From contig JAYRJQ010000006.1 in NCBI GenBank assembly GCA_041906185.1, forward strand, positions 62,001 through 126,000: 64,000 nucleotides of DNA. Direction: 5' to 3'. Source of the stretch: Roseateles_B sp041906185. Its GTDB lineage: Bacteria; Pseudomonadota; Gammaproteobacteria; Burkholderiales; Burkholderiaceae_C. Below are positions 1 through 7,870 of the stretch, in pieces. The position numbers and the translations under genes were made by a program. Each line of letters begins with the position of its first letter. Positions within the stretch are counted from its first letter, which is position 1. Under the pieces are notes generated by a model. The model was not told the origin of the DNA and ran no database searches. It worked only from the letters and a program-made list of their open reading frames with translations.

Positions 1-215
1 TTCAGCGTCTGCCCCGCCGGCAGTCGTGCGGCGGCCAGCTTCTGGAAATGCTCGCTGAGCGACTTCTGGATGTCCTCACGCTCCACGGTGGTGCGGCCAA
101 GATCACGGTACTGGTCCAGGGGCTGGAAATGGATCTCCACCTCCCCCGCCTGCACGCCGCCGGCCATCCCCACCCCCGCGACCAGGGCCAGCAGCCCGAT
201 CTTCCATTGCTTCAT
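1..215 (-). CDS. DUF3016-like secreted protein (3' end cut off)
   Basis: Only the N-terminal 71 codons lie in the window; the gene runs off the left edge. The product starts MKQWKIGLLALVAG and has a Sec signal peptide ending near VQA-GEV. The mature part reads like DUF3016 proteins, with a V-x-I-x-F strand, a 'Y-x-D-x-G' segment and a helix before LPAGQTL. DUF3016 proteins are small envelope proteins of unknown function in Beta/Gammaproteobacteria. The ATG start is supported by an AAAGGAG ribosome binding site 7-8 bases upstream. The family call rests on partial similarity to the family pattern as I remember it. Confidence 0.7.
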   Translation of the reverse strand, partial: MKQWKIGLLALVAGVGMAGGVQAGEVEIHFQPLDQYRDLGRTTVEREDIQKSLSEHFQKLAAARLPAGQTL

Positions 216-350
216 GGCGTTCTCCTTTCACACGGTTTTCGACTGAAACCCCGCGGCAGCGTAACACTCCGCCTGCAGGGATCCCGCTTCAACGCGGCCC
301 CAAGAGCCGCGATGACAGCCCAGGGAAAACCATTATGTAGCCCCGACTAT

Positions 351-380
351 GAAAAAGGCGCCCACGAGGGGCGCCTTTAC
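351..380 (-). terminator. Rho-independent terminator of the desaturase gene
   Basis: A perfect 10-bp stem (354-363 with 369-378) around a 5-base loop. On the minus strand it is followed by a run of five T. It lies about 50 bases past the stop codon of the desaturase gene. Confidence 0.85.
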
Positions 381-427
381 GGGGCTTTGCAAGCCTTCAC
401 ACCGGGCAACGCCCGGCGCTGCCGGCC

Positions 428-1651
428 TCAGGCGCGGGCCGCGCGCAGGTTCATGGAGAAGTTGCGCAGCTCGGCGATGCCGCTCTCCTCGGCCTTCTTG
501 CACCAGGCCTGGAGGTCACGCACCAGTTGCTCGGCGGACACGTTCGTGCGGGTCCAGAGCTGGCGCAGTTCCTCGCGCATCGTCAGCAGCTTGTCCAGGG
601 CCGGCGAAGCCGCCAGCACGCCGGCGATGTCGCTCTGGACGGCCTGAGGGATGCGATCGGCATCGCGGTGCAGCCAGCGCTTGGCCAGCTTGAACTGCTT
701 CCACTTGGCGCTGTGCTGCTCACCCTGGGCCTTCAGGCGGGCCAGCTCGATCGCGCAGGCCGCCTTCACGTTGCGGCCATAGCTGGCCATGATCTCGTAG
801 CGGTTGGCGATGATGGCTTCCAGCGTGGCCTTGTCGGCTTCGGCCTTGAGCTCGCCCATCTTCAGCTGCGGCGCGGTCTTGCGGACCTTGGCCCAGCCGA
901 TCATCTCCATGGCGCGGATGTAGGCCCAGCCGAGGTCGAACTCGAAGGGCTTGACCGAGAACTTGGCCGAGGTCGGGTAGGTGTGGTGGTTGTTGTGCAG
1001 CTCTTCGCCGCCAATGATCAGGCCCCAGGGCGAGACATTGGTGGAGGCATCCTGCGCCTCGAAGTTGCGGTAGCCCCAGTAGTGGCCGATGCCGTTGATC
1101 ACGCCGGCGGCCCAGATCGGGATCCAGACCATCTGGATGGCCCAGATCGTGGCGCCGATCGCGCCGAACAGGGCTAGGTTGATGATCATCATCAGGGCCA
1201 CGCCCTGCCAGCTGTAGGGCGTGTAGAGGTTGCGCTCGATCCAGTCGTTCGGCACGCCGTGGCTGTACTTGGCAAGCGTCTCCTGGTTCTTGGCCTCGGC
1301 GCGGTAGAGCTCCGAGCCGCGCAGCAGCACGGTCTCGATGCCGCGGGTCACCGGGCTGTGCGGGTCATCGACGGTCTCACACTTGGCGTGGTGCTTGCGG
1401 TGGATGGCCACCCATTCCTTGGTCACCATGCCCGTCGTCAGCCAGAGCCAGAAACGGAAGAAATGGGAGGGGATGGGCCCCAGGTCCAGGGCGCGGTGGG
1501 CCTGCGCGCGGTGCAGGAAGATGGTCACGGAGGCAATGGTGAGATGCGTCACCACCAGCGTGTAGACCACGATCTGCCAAATGCTGGCGCCCGTCAGGCC
1601 TTCGCTCAGCCAGTTGACGAGCACGTCGCGCACGATCATCAATTCATTCAT
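428..1651 (-). CDS. Membrane fatty acid desaturase (acyl-CoA/acyl-lipid delta-9 type)
   Basis: A 407-residue integral membrane desaturase that introduces a cis double bond into acyl chains and so sets membrane fluidity. The three iron-binding histidine boxes are visible: HRAQAHRALD near residue 47, HRKHHAKCE near 85, and HNNHHTYP near 220. Hydrophobic helices lie before box 1 and between boxes 2 and 3. The C-terminal 120 residues form a charged helical tail seen in many proteobacterial DesA-type proteins. The start is ATG in the string TGAATGAATGAATTG with GCAGAGG upstream. A minus-strand -10-like TACAAT lies at 1708-1713. It is a single-gene transcript with its own terminator. The fold is clear; the exact acyl carrier is not. 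Confidence 0.93.
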   Translation of the reverse strand: MNELMIVRDVLVNWLSEGLTGASIWQIVVYTLVVTHLTIASVTIFLHRAQAHRALDLGPIPSHFFRFWLWLTTGMVTKEWVAIHRKHHAKCETVDDPHSPVTRGIETVLLRGSELYRAEAKNQETLAKYSHGVPNDWIERNLYTPYSWQGVALMMIINLALFGAIGATIWAIQMVWIPIWAAGVINGIGHYWGYRNFEAQDASTNVSPWGLIIGGEELHNNHHTYPTSAKFSVKPFEFDLGWAYIRAMEMIGWAKVRKTAPQLKMGELKAEADKATLEAIIANRYEIMASYGRNVKAACAIELARLKAQGEQHSAKWKQFKLAKRWLHRDADRIPQAVQSDIAGVLAASPALDKLLTMREELRQLWTRTNVSAEQLVRDLQAWCKKAEESGIAELRNFSMNLRAARA

Positions 1652-1707
1652 TCAGTCCGACCTCTGCTTCTTTGAGAAGCGTCATGGGGATGTCAAAAAG
1701 CGTGTCA

Positions 1708-1713
1708 ATTGTA
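1708..1713 (-). promoter_or_regulatory. Candidate -10 box (TACAAT) for the desaturase gene
   Basis: TACAAT on the minus strand about 56 bases before the desaturase start. No convincing -35 box was found at the usual spacing, so this is only a candidate. Confidence 0.4.
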
Positions 1714-1752
1714 GGGGAGGCGCCCTAAAAGACCTCTTGATCTATGTCTAGA

Positions 1753-1799
1753 CGGCCGCCTGGATCGCGCCAAAGTGGCGCTTTCGGGCCTGGCGGCCG
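1753..1799. repeat. Nested inverted repeat after the rsmB stop
   Basis: An outer 8-bp arm (CGGCCGCC at 1753-1760 with its complement at 1792-1799) encloses a second 5-bp hairpin (GCGCC, 1767-1771 with 1777-1781). It sits just past the stop codon of the methyltransferase gene. There is no T run, so it may slow polymerase or protect the 3' end rather than act as a classical terminator. Confidence 0.4.
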
Positions 1800-1816
1800 C
1801 CCGATCGCAAACGATC

Positions 1817-3079
1817 TCAGGCCTTGCGCTCCCAAATGGCGGCGAAGAAGCCGTCCACCTGATGGCGATGCGGCCAGAGGCGGATGAAGCCCTGCTCGCA
1901 CAGGCTGGCCGCCTGGGTCACATGGGCCTTCTCGAGCACGGCGGCGGCGTCCAGGGGCACGAAGTCCGGGTGCGATTCGCCGAAGGCGCGGGCGATGTCC
2001 TCGTTCTCGGCGTTCAGCAGGCTGCAAGTCGCATAGACCAGGCGGCCGCCCGGCTTGAGCAGGCGCGCGGCGCTGTCCAGGATGGCACGCTGCTTGACCT
2101 GCAGCTCCGCCACCGCCTGCGGCGACTGGCGCCACTTCAGGTCCGGGTTGCGACGCAGGGTGCCCAGGCCCGAGCACGGCGCATCGACCAGCACGCGATC
2201 GATCTTGCCGGAGAGGCGCTTGATGCGGTCGTCACGCTCATGGGCGATCTGCGCGGGATAGACATTGGACAGCCCGCTGCGCGCCAGGCGCGGCTTGAGC
2301 GACTCCAGGCGATGGCCGGAGACGTCGAAGGCGTAGAGGCGGCCGGTATTGCGCATGGCGGCGCCCAGCGCGAGGGTCTTGCCGCCGGCGCCAGCGCAGA
2401 AGTCGACCACCATCTCGCTGCGCTTGGCATCGAGGGCCAGGGCCAGGAGCTGGCTGCCCTCGTCCTGCACTTCCAGCGCACCGCTCGTGAAGGCCTCCAG
2501 CTTGTTCAGGGCCGGCTTGCCCTGCACGCGCAGGCCCCAGGGCGAGTAGGGCATGGTCTGGGCGTCGATGCCGGCGGCCTTGAGCTGCGCCTGGACGTCC
2601 TCGCGCTTGGCCTTGAGCGTGTTGACGCGCAGGTCCAGCGGCGCGCCCTCGTTCATGGACGCGGCGAGCGCCCAGAACTCGTCCTCGCCCAGGCGCTCGA
2701 GCAGCGGCTCGGCCAGCCATTCGGGCATGTTGTGGCGGAACTTGGGCGCCAGGCTGGCGACGTCCACCTGGCGGACCTGCTGCAGCCATTCCTGCTCCTG
2801 GGGCTTCAGCGCCCCCTTGAGGCCGGCATCACCGCCCGCCCAGGCCAGGATGGCCAGCCGGCGCTCCAGCGGGCCGGAGCCCGACTGCGCCAGGCTCTGC
2901 AGCAGCGGCTTCTGGCGCAGCACGGCGTAGGTGGTTTCGGCCAGGGCGTGGCGCTCGCGCTGACCCAGGGCCTTGTTCTTGCGGAAGAAAGCAGAGACGA
3001 CGCCGTCGGCCGGCGCGTCGAACTTGAGGACCGAACGCAGCAGTTCGGCGCAGAGATCGAGAAGGGCATTAGGATGCAT
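1817..3079 (-). CDS. RsmB/NOP-family rRNA cytosine-C5 methyltransferase
   Basis: A 420-residue SAM-dependent RNA methyltransferase of the RsmB/NOP2/Sun family, which makes m5C in rRNA (RsmB acts on C967 of 16S rRNA). An N-terminal NusB-like helical RNA-binding region is followed by the Rossmann domain: SAM loop DFCAGAGGKTLALG, the catalytic DAPCSGLGTLRRNPD motif, and YATCSLL with the second conserved cysteine. I placed the start at ATG 3079 (MHPNALLDLC); the frame stays open further upstream but lacks family-like residues. It is divergent from the small DUF1653 gene. Whether it is orthologous to RsmB or to a paralogue cannot be settled from sequence alone. Confidence 0.88.
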   Translation of the reverse strand: MHPNALLDLCAELLRSVLKFDAPADGVVSAFFRKNKALGQRERHALAETTYAVLRQKPLLQSLAQSGSGPLERRLAILAWAGGDAGLKGALKPQEQEWLQQVRQVDVASLAPKFRHNMPEWLAEPLLERLGEDEFWALAASMNEGAPLDLRVNTLKAKREDVQAQLKAAGIDAQTMPYSPWGLRVQGKPALNKLEAFTSGALEVQDEGSQLLALALDAKRSEMVVDFCAGAGGKTLALGAAMRNTGRLYAFDVSGHRLESLKPRLARSGLSNVYPAQIAHERDDRIKRLSGKIDRVLVDAPCSGLGTLRRNPDLKWRQSPQAVAELQVKQRAILDSAARLLKPGGRLVYATCSLLNAENEDIARAFGESHPDFVPLDAAAVLEKAHVTQAASLCEQGFIRLWPHRHQVDGFFAAIWERKA

Positions 3080-3163
3080 CGCCGGATTATCCCAGGCCCG
3101 GGCCGGCTGCCCAACCGGTGTCCCTCCAGCAGCGCCCGAGGCCCGACTTCTCCCCCTCCTGCC

Positions 3164-3406
3164 ATGACCGACAAAGCTCCCCCGCCGCCCCTGCCCCCGA
3201 CGCCGCCCGGCCGCTACCGCCACTACAAGGGCCAGGACTACGAAGTGCTGGGCGCCGTGCGCCACAGCGAGACCGAGGAAGTGCTGGTGCTCTATCGCCC
3301 GCTCTACAACGACACCGGCCTGTGGGTGCGCCCCCATGCGATGTTCTTCGAGCCGGTCGAGGTCGACGGCCGGATGACGCCGCGTTTCGCGCTCGTCGAG
3401 GCATGA
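3164..3406 (+). CDS. DUF1653 domain protein
   Basis: An 80-residue protein with a proline-rich start (PPPPLPPTPPGRYRHYKG) leading into a DUF1653 domain: GRYRHYKGQDYEVLG, the 'LVLYRPLY' strand and the 'WVRPHAMFFEPV' strand. DUF1653 is a small SH3-like fold of unknown function. The ATG at 3164 is chosen because the domain starts soon after it. Its stop overlaps the next start by four bases (ATGA), so the two genes are probably translated together. Confidence 0.85.
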   Translation: MTDKAPPPPLPPTPPGRYRHYKGQDYEVLGAVRHSETEEVLVLYRPLYNDTGLWVRPHAMFFEPVEVDGRMTPRFALVEA

Positions 3407-4095
3407 GCTCCCCGCAGGCGCCCCGCCACGGCTCCGCGCACGCCCCCCGCCACGCGTTTGCCCGCTGGCGGCCCCGCGTGCTGATCGCGCTGGCCCTGGG
3501 CGCGTTGCTGGCCGTGCTCTGGCCGACGCCGCTGCCGCTCGTGACCCGGCTGCTGCTGGGCTGGAACGCGGGCGTCTGGACCTATGTGCTGCTGGTGCTG
3601 GTGATGATGGGCCGGGCCGACGCCCGCCAGCTGCAGCGCCGCGCTCTGGGCATGGGCGACGGCGTGCCGGTGGTGCTGATGCTGGCCGTGACGGGCGCGC
3701 TGGCCATCCTCGCAGCGCTGGTCACCGAGATGAGCCAGGTCCGGCATGGCAGCAACGTCGTGGCCGGCTGGCCCTATCTGCTGCTGGCCCTCGCCACGGT
3801 CGCGGGCACCTGGCTGCTGCTGCCCATCGAGTTCGCCCTGGCGTACTCGCGGCTCTACCACCGCGGCGGCACCGCCCCGCACGGCCTGGAATTCCCGGGC
3901 GAGGACAAGGACCTCGACTACTGGGACTTCCTGTACTTCTCGATCACGCTGGCCGCGACCTCGCAGACGTCTGACGTGGTGATCAGCTCGCGCCGCATGC
4001 GCCGCCTCGTGACGATCCAGGCCCTGCTGTCCTTCGTCTTCAACACGGGCGTGCTGGCGCTGTCGATCAACCTGCTGGCCAGCCTTGTGGCCTGA
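3403..4095 (+). CDS. DUF1345 integral membrane protein
   Basis: A 230-residue protein with about five hydrophobic helices. It has the DUF1345 pattern, including the 'WNAGVWTYVLL' first helix and the 'DLDYWDFLYFSITLAATSQTSDV' region that resembles the pore loop of two-TM ion channels (cut here to name the family hallmark DFLYFS..T..T.QTSDV). The function is unknown; a channel-like role has been suggested for the family only by resemblance. It starts within the stop codon of the DUF1653 gene (ATGA), so translational coupling is likely. It converges on purN. Confidence 0.85.
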   Translation: MSSPQAPRHGSAHAPRHAFARWRPRVLIALALGALLAVLWPTPLPLVTRLLLGWNAGVWTYVLLVLVMMGRADARQLQRRALGMGDGVPVVLMLAVTGALAILAALVTEMSQVRHGSNVVAGWPYLLLALATVAGTWLLLPIEFALAYSRLYHRGGTAPHGLEFPGEDKDLDYWDFLYFSITLAATSQTSDVVISSRRMRRLVTIQALLSFVFNTGVLALSINLLASLVA

Positions 4096-4122
4096 AGCCG
4101 CTGAAAGTGCTGAAACCGCGGC

Positions 4123-4749
4123 TCAGCTGAAGGACTGGGTCTCGCCGGCCAGCTGGCGCACGCGCGAGCCCTCGACGGCGATCTGGCCGCTGACGAACCA
4201 GCGCACGGCCGCCGGGTACATGCGGTGCTCGAGCTTCAGCACGCGGCCGGCCAGCGCCGCGGCATCGTCGCCGTCCAGCACCGGCACCACCGCCTGGGCG
4301 ACCATGGGGCCGTGGTCCAGCTCGGCCGTCACGAAATGCACCGTGGCGCCCGCGAAGCGGCAGCCCGCCTCGAGGGCGCGCTCGTGCGTGTGCAGGCCCG
4401 GGAAGGCCGGCAGCAGCGAGGGATGGATGTTGAGCATGCGGCCCTCGTAATGGCGCGTGAAGCCCGGCGTGAGGATGCGCATGAAGCCGGCCAGCACCAC
4501 GAGGTCGGGCGCGAAGCCGTCGATCACCCGGGCGAGCTCGGCATCGAACGACTCGCGGTCCGGGAAGGCCTTGTGGTCCACGACCGCCGTCGGCACGCCA
4601 TGTGCGGCCGCGAACTGCAGGCCGGCGGCATCCGGGCGATTGCTGATCACGGCGGCGATGCGGGCGGGCCAGCCCTCGGCCGCGCAGGCCTTGACGATGG
4701 CCTCCATGTTGGAGCCGCGGCCGGAGATCAGGATCACGATGTGCTTCAT
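4123..4749 (-). CDS. purN: Phosphoribosylglycinamide formyltransferase (PurN)
   Basis: A 208-residue enzyme that transfers a formyl group from 10-formyl-THF to GAR in step 3 of purine synthesis. It begins MKHIVILISGRGSNMEA, the phosphate-binding loop of the family. The catalytic block NIHPSLLPAFPGLHTHERAL holds the essential Asn and His, and HFVTAELDHGP holds the catalytic Asp. An ATG three codons further upstream also exists, but the chosen start matches the family's usual first residue. No strong Shine-Dalgarno sequence is visible. The length is normal. Confidence 0.96.
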   Translation of the reverse strand: MKHIVILISGRGSNMEAIVKACAAEGWPARIAAVISNRPDAAGLQFAAAHGVPTAVVDHKAFPDRESFDAELARVIDGFAPDLVVLAGFMRILTPGFTRHYEGRMLNIHPSLLPAFPGLHTHERALEAGCRFAGATVHFVTAELDHGPMVAQAVVPVLDGDDAAALAGRVLKLEHRMYPAAVRWFVSGQIAVEGSRVRQLAGETQSFS

Positions 4750-4818
4750 GGGGCGCAAGTGTAGCCAGCGCCGCGCGGGGGCTCCCCTTGACCGACATCA
4801 GGCGCCGGCCCGACTCCC

Positions 4819-4824
4819 TACAAT
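4819..4824 (+). promoter_or_regulatory. Candidate -10 box (TACAAT) for trpS
   Basis: TACAAT 61 bases before the trpS start, in the purN/trpS divergent gap. A TTGACC at 4788-4793 is too far away (25-base spacer) to be a normal -35 partner. Confidence 0.4.
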
Positions 4825-4885
4825 CACGGGCTTCCCCCGGCGCTCGGCATCTTCGCGGAGCGCCCCGCACCGGCTGACCCATCAC

Positions 4886-5896
4886 ATGAGCGACACCCCC
4901 ACCCTGCCCCGCCAGCGCGTGCTCTCCGGCATGCGCCCCACCGGCGCCCTGCACCTGGGCCACTACCACGGGGCGCTCAAGAACTGGGTGCGGCTGCAGC
5001 AGGCCTACGACTGCTTCTTCTTCGTCGCGGACTGGCACGCACTGACCACGCACTACCAGGACAAGTCCGTCGTCGAGCGCAACGTCTACGACATGGTCGT
5101 GGACTGGCTGGCCGCCGGCCTCGACCCCGAGCAGTGCACGCTCTTCATCCAGAGCCGCATGCCCGAGCACGCGGAGCTCTTCACCCTGCTGGCCATGAGC
5201 ACGCCTCACAGCTGGCTGGAGCGCATGCCCAGCTACAAGGACCAGGTCGAGAAGAACCGCGAGCTGGCCACCTACGGCTTCCTGGGCTACCCGCTGCTGC
5301 AGGCGGCCGACATCCTCATCTACAAGGCCGCCTTCGTCCCCGTGGGCGAGGACCAGGCCGCGCACGTGGAGGTCACCCGCGAGGTGGCCCGCCGCTTCAA
5401 CCACCTCTACTGCCCTGAGGCCGCCATCCTCCCGGAGCCCCAGGCGCTGCTGACCGAGACCTCGCGTCTCACCGGCCTCGACGGCCAGAAGATGAGCAAG
5501 AGCTACGGCAACGCCATCGCCATGCGCGAGGCGCCCGAGGTGGTGGAGGACAAGATCCGCAAGATGCCCACCGACCCGCAGCGCGTGCGCCGTGGCGACC
5601 CGGGCGAGCCTGCGCGCTGCCCGGTCTGGGAGTTCCACAAGCTCTACTCCGACAGCGACACGCGCGCCTGGGCCGAGCAGGGCTGCCGCAGCGCGGGCAT
5701 CGGCTGCCTGGACTGCAAGCAGCCGGTGATCGAGGCCATCCAGAAGGAACAGGCCCCCTGGCGCGAGCGGGCCGACGAGTTCCTGGCCAATCCCAAGCAG
5801 GTCCACTGGATCGTGGAGGTCGGCACCGAGCGGGCCCGCGCCGTGGCCCGCAAGACGCTCAAGGACGTGCGGCAGGCCATGGGTCTGGCCTACTGA
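4886..5896 (+). CDS. trpS: Tryptophanyl-tRNA synthetase
   Basis: A 336-residue class I aminoacyl-tRNA synthetase that charges tRNA-Trp. The HIGH-type motif appears as LHLGHYHG near residue 22 and the KMSKS loop as GQKMSKSYGN near 205. The C-terminal part has two CxxC-like pairs (GCRSAGIGCLDCKQ), as in the proteobacterial TrpS group with this organisation. The frame is open far upstream, but the family starts at MSDTPTLPRQRVLSGMRPTG, so ATG 4886 is used. It is followed 58 bases later by the DUF3717-DUF1289 gene in the same direction. Confidence 0.97.
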   Translation: MSDTPTLPRQRVLSGMRPTGALHLGHYHGALKNWVRLQQAYDCFFFVADWHALTTHYQDKSVVERNVYDMVVDWLAAGLDPEQCTLFIQSRMPEHAELFTLLAMSTPHSWLERMPSYKDQVEKNRELATYGFLGYPLLQAADILIYKAAFVPVGEDQAAHVEVTREVARRFNHLYCPEAAILPEPQALLTETSRLTGLDGQKMSKSYGNAIAMREAPEVVEDKIRKMPTDPQRVRRGDPGEPARCPVWEFHKLYSDSDTRAWAEQGCRSAGIGCLDCKQPVIEAIQKEQAPWRERADEFLANPKQVHWIVEVGTERARAVARKTLKDVRQAMGLAY

Positions 5897-5954
5897 GCGC
5901 CCCTTCGTCACGCTTTCACTCCCACACTTCCTGAAGACAAGCCCGCTGCAGTCC

Positions 5955-6383
5955 ATGGCCGGCATCCACATCACCGACATCGAGGCCGCCATCAACTGGT
6001 GGCGCCAGCGCGTGCCCGGCGACGGGCTCAGCGCGTGCCCGCCCGTCCAGGCCCTGGCGGAGGTCTATGCCCTGCTCGTCTACCACCGTGACACCGAGTG
6101 CGACGAGGACGCCCTGCCCGCCCCCGCCCGCGAGGCCTGGCTGCGCTGGTACGACAGCACGCCCGACGCCCCCTGCATCGCCATCTGCTCCACGAGCCAG
6201 GGTGACGAGCTCTGCAAGGGCTGCGGCCGCACCTTCGACGAGGTGCAGAACTGGCCGGTGATGACGCCGGCCGAGAAGCGCGTCACCTGGCGCCGCATCA
6301 CGCTGGAAGGCACGGCCTGGCGTTTCAACCGCTATGCCGAGCGCGCCCGCGAGCGCCAGCCCGGCGAAGGCGGGGCGCCGTGA
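5955..6383 (+). CDS. DUF3717-DUF1289 two-domain protein
   Basis: A 142-residue protein. Residues 1-65 match DUF3717 (ITDIEAAINWWR, then the 'LAEVYALLVYHR' helix), a small domain known mainly from Betaproteobacteria. Residues 70-125 match DUF1289, with four cysteines in the order C74-x3-C78-x8-C87-x2-C90 followed by GRTFDEVQNW and WRRI; these look able to bind zinc or an Fe-S cluster. The function of both domains is unknown. The start is the ATG at 5955. The stop overlaps the GTG start of the MATE transporter, suggesting one transcript with trpS upstream. Confidence 0.88.
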   Translation: MAGIHITDIEAAINWWRQRVPGDGLSACPPVQALAEVYALLVYHRDTECDEDALPAPAREAWLRWYDSTPDAPCIAICSTSQGDELCKGCGRTFDEVQNWPVMTPAEKRVTWRRITLEGTAWRFNRYAERARERQPGEGGAP

Positions 6384-7789
6384 GGGCCGCCCTCGGACGA
6401 CGACGCCACGGCAGCCTGAGCCGCATCCTGCCCCTGGCCTGGCCCGTGTTCATCGGCCAGCTGGCGGTGCTGGCCTATTCGACGATCGACACCCTGCTCG
6501 TCGCGCGCTATGCCGCGCTGGACCTCGCCGCGCTGGCCGTGGGCAATGCGATGTACACCAGCGTCTTCGTGGGTCTGATGGGCGTGGTGCTGGCCGTCTC
6601 GCCCGTCGCGGCCCAGCGCTTCGGCGCGCAGGACCACGAGGGCGTGGGCGACTGCCTGCACCAGGCCGCGTGGCTGGCGCTCGGCCTGACCGTGATCGGC
6701 GAGCTGATCCTGCTGTTCCCCGACCCGCTGCTGGCGCTGGCGCGCCCGGAGCCGGCCGTCGAGGCCATCGTGCGGCGCCATCTGCACTTCCTCGGCCTCG
6801 CCCTGCCCGCGGCGCTGCTGTTCACGGCCTACCGCGGCTTCAACACGGCGGTGTCCCGCCCAAAGGCGGTGATGGCGCTGCAGGTCGGCGGCCTGCTGCT
6901 GAAGCTGCCGCTGAGCGCCGGGCTGATCCACGGCGTTCCCGCGCTGGGCCTCGCGCCGATGGGCGCGCCGGGCGGCGCGCTGGCCACGGCGCTGGTCGTG
7001 TGGTCGCAGCTGCTTCTGGGGCTGCAGGTGCTGCGGCGGGACCCGCACTACGCGCCCTTCGGCCTGCAGCGCGGCGGCCTGCACCCGCCGCGCCCGGCCC
7101 TGATCGGCCGGCTGCTGCGCCTGGGTGTGCCGATGGGCGCGTCCATCCTCATCGAGGTGACGGGCTTCACCTTCATGGCGCTGTTCATCTCGCGGCTGGG
7201 GGCCACCTCGGTTGCCGGGCACCAGCTGGCGGCCAACCTCGTCGCGATGATGTTCATGCTGCCGATGGCCCTGGGCAACGCGACGGGCGCGCTCGTGGGC
7301 CAGCGCCTCGGCGCGCGCGACTTCACCGATGCCCGGCGCCTGGGCTGGCACGGGCTGGAGATCGCGCTGCTGCTGTCGCTGCTGATGGGCGGGCTCGTGT
7401 TCCTGCTACGGCGGGAGGTGCTGTCGCTCTACACGCCGGACGTCGCCATCCAGGCCGCCGCGCTGCCGCTGCTGCTGTGGGTGTGGCTGTTCCATGCGGG
7501 CGATGCCTGCCAGGCCATCGCGGCCTCGGTGCTGCGCGCCCATCACGTGGCCCTGGCGCCCATGCTCGTGTATGCCGTGGCCATCTGGGGTCTGGGGCTG
7601 GGCGGGGGCTACTGGCTGGCCTTCTCGCCGCCGGCTTGGCTGCCGGATTTCTGCCGGGGCGCCAGCGGCTTCTGGCTGGCCGCAAGCGGGGGCCTGCTGA
7701 TGTGCTCGGTGGGCCTCGTGGCGCTCATGGCCTGGGTTCACCGCAAAGAGCGGCAGGACAGCGCTGACGCGGCGACTCTCGCGCCCTGA
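6380..7789 (+). CDS. MATE family multidrug/metabolite efflux transporter
   Basis: A 469-residue inner-membrane transporter with twelve predicted helices in two homologous halves (each about 220 residues). It has the MATE signatures at the N-terminus (LAWPVFIGQLAVLAYSTIDT) and in the second half (RLGVPMGASILIEVTGF, then GNATGALVGQRLGA). MATE proteins exchange Na+ or H+ for cationic drugs or metabolites. The start is GTG overlapping the previous stop (GTGA); a start further in would remove the first helix's positive cap. It converges on the Cpx-like kinase gene with only 71 bases between. Confidence 0.93.
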   Translation: MRAALGRRRHGSLSRILPLAWPVFIGQLAVLAYSTIDTLLVARYAALDLAALAVGNAMYTSVFVGLMGVVLAVSPVAAQRFGAQDHEGVGDCLHQAAWLALGLTVIGELILLFPDPLLALARPEPAVEAIVRRHLHFLGLALPAALLFTAYRGFNTAVSRPKAVMALQVGGLLLKLPLSAGLIHGVPALGLAPMGAPGGALATALVVWSQLLLGLQVLRRDPHYAPFGLQRGGLHPPRPALIGRLLRLGVPMGASILIEVTGFTFMALFISRLGATSVAGHQLAANLVAMMFMLPMALGNATGALVGQRLGARDFTDARRLGWHGLEIALLLSLLMGGLVFLLRREVLSLYTPDVAIQAAALPLLLWVWLFHAGDACQAIAASVLRAHHVALAPMLVYAVAIWGLGLGGGYWLAFSPPAWLPDFCRGASGFWLAASGGLLMCSVGLVALMAWVHRKERQDSADAATLAP

Positions 7790-7856
7790 GGGCGCTCACG
7801 CACAATTCGCGCACCGTCCGCTGCCCGGCCGCCCGGCAAGCCCGGCGCCTGCGTCC

Positions 7857-7870
7857 GGGGTCAGGTCTTG
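7857..7870 (+). repeat. Copy 1 of a dispersed 13-base motif (GGGTCAGGTCTTG)
   Basis: GGGGTCAGGTCTTG read on plus. It overlaps the stop codon of the kinase gene (the minus strand reads AAGACCTGACCCC). The same 13-mer is found at 28683 and 46102, and a 12-base version at 50709. Confidence 0.6.
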
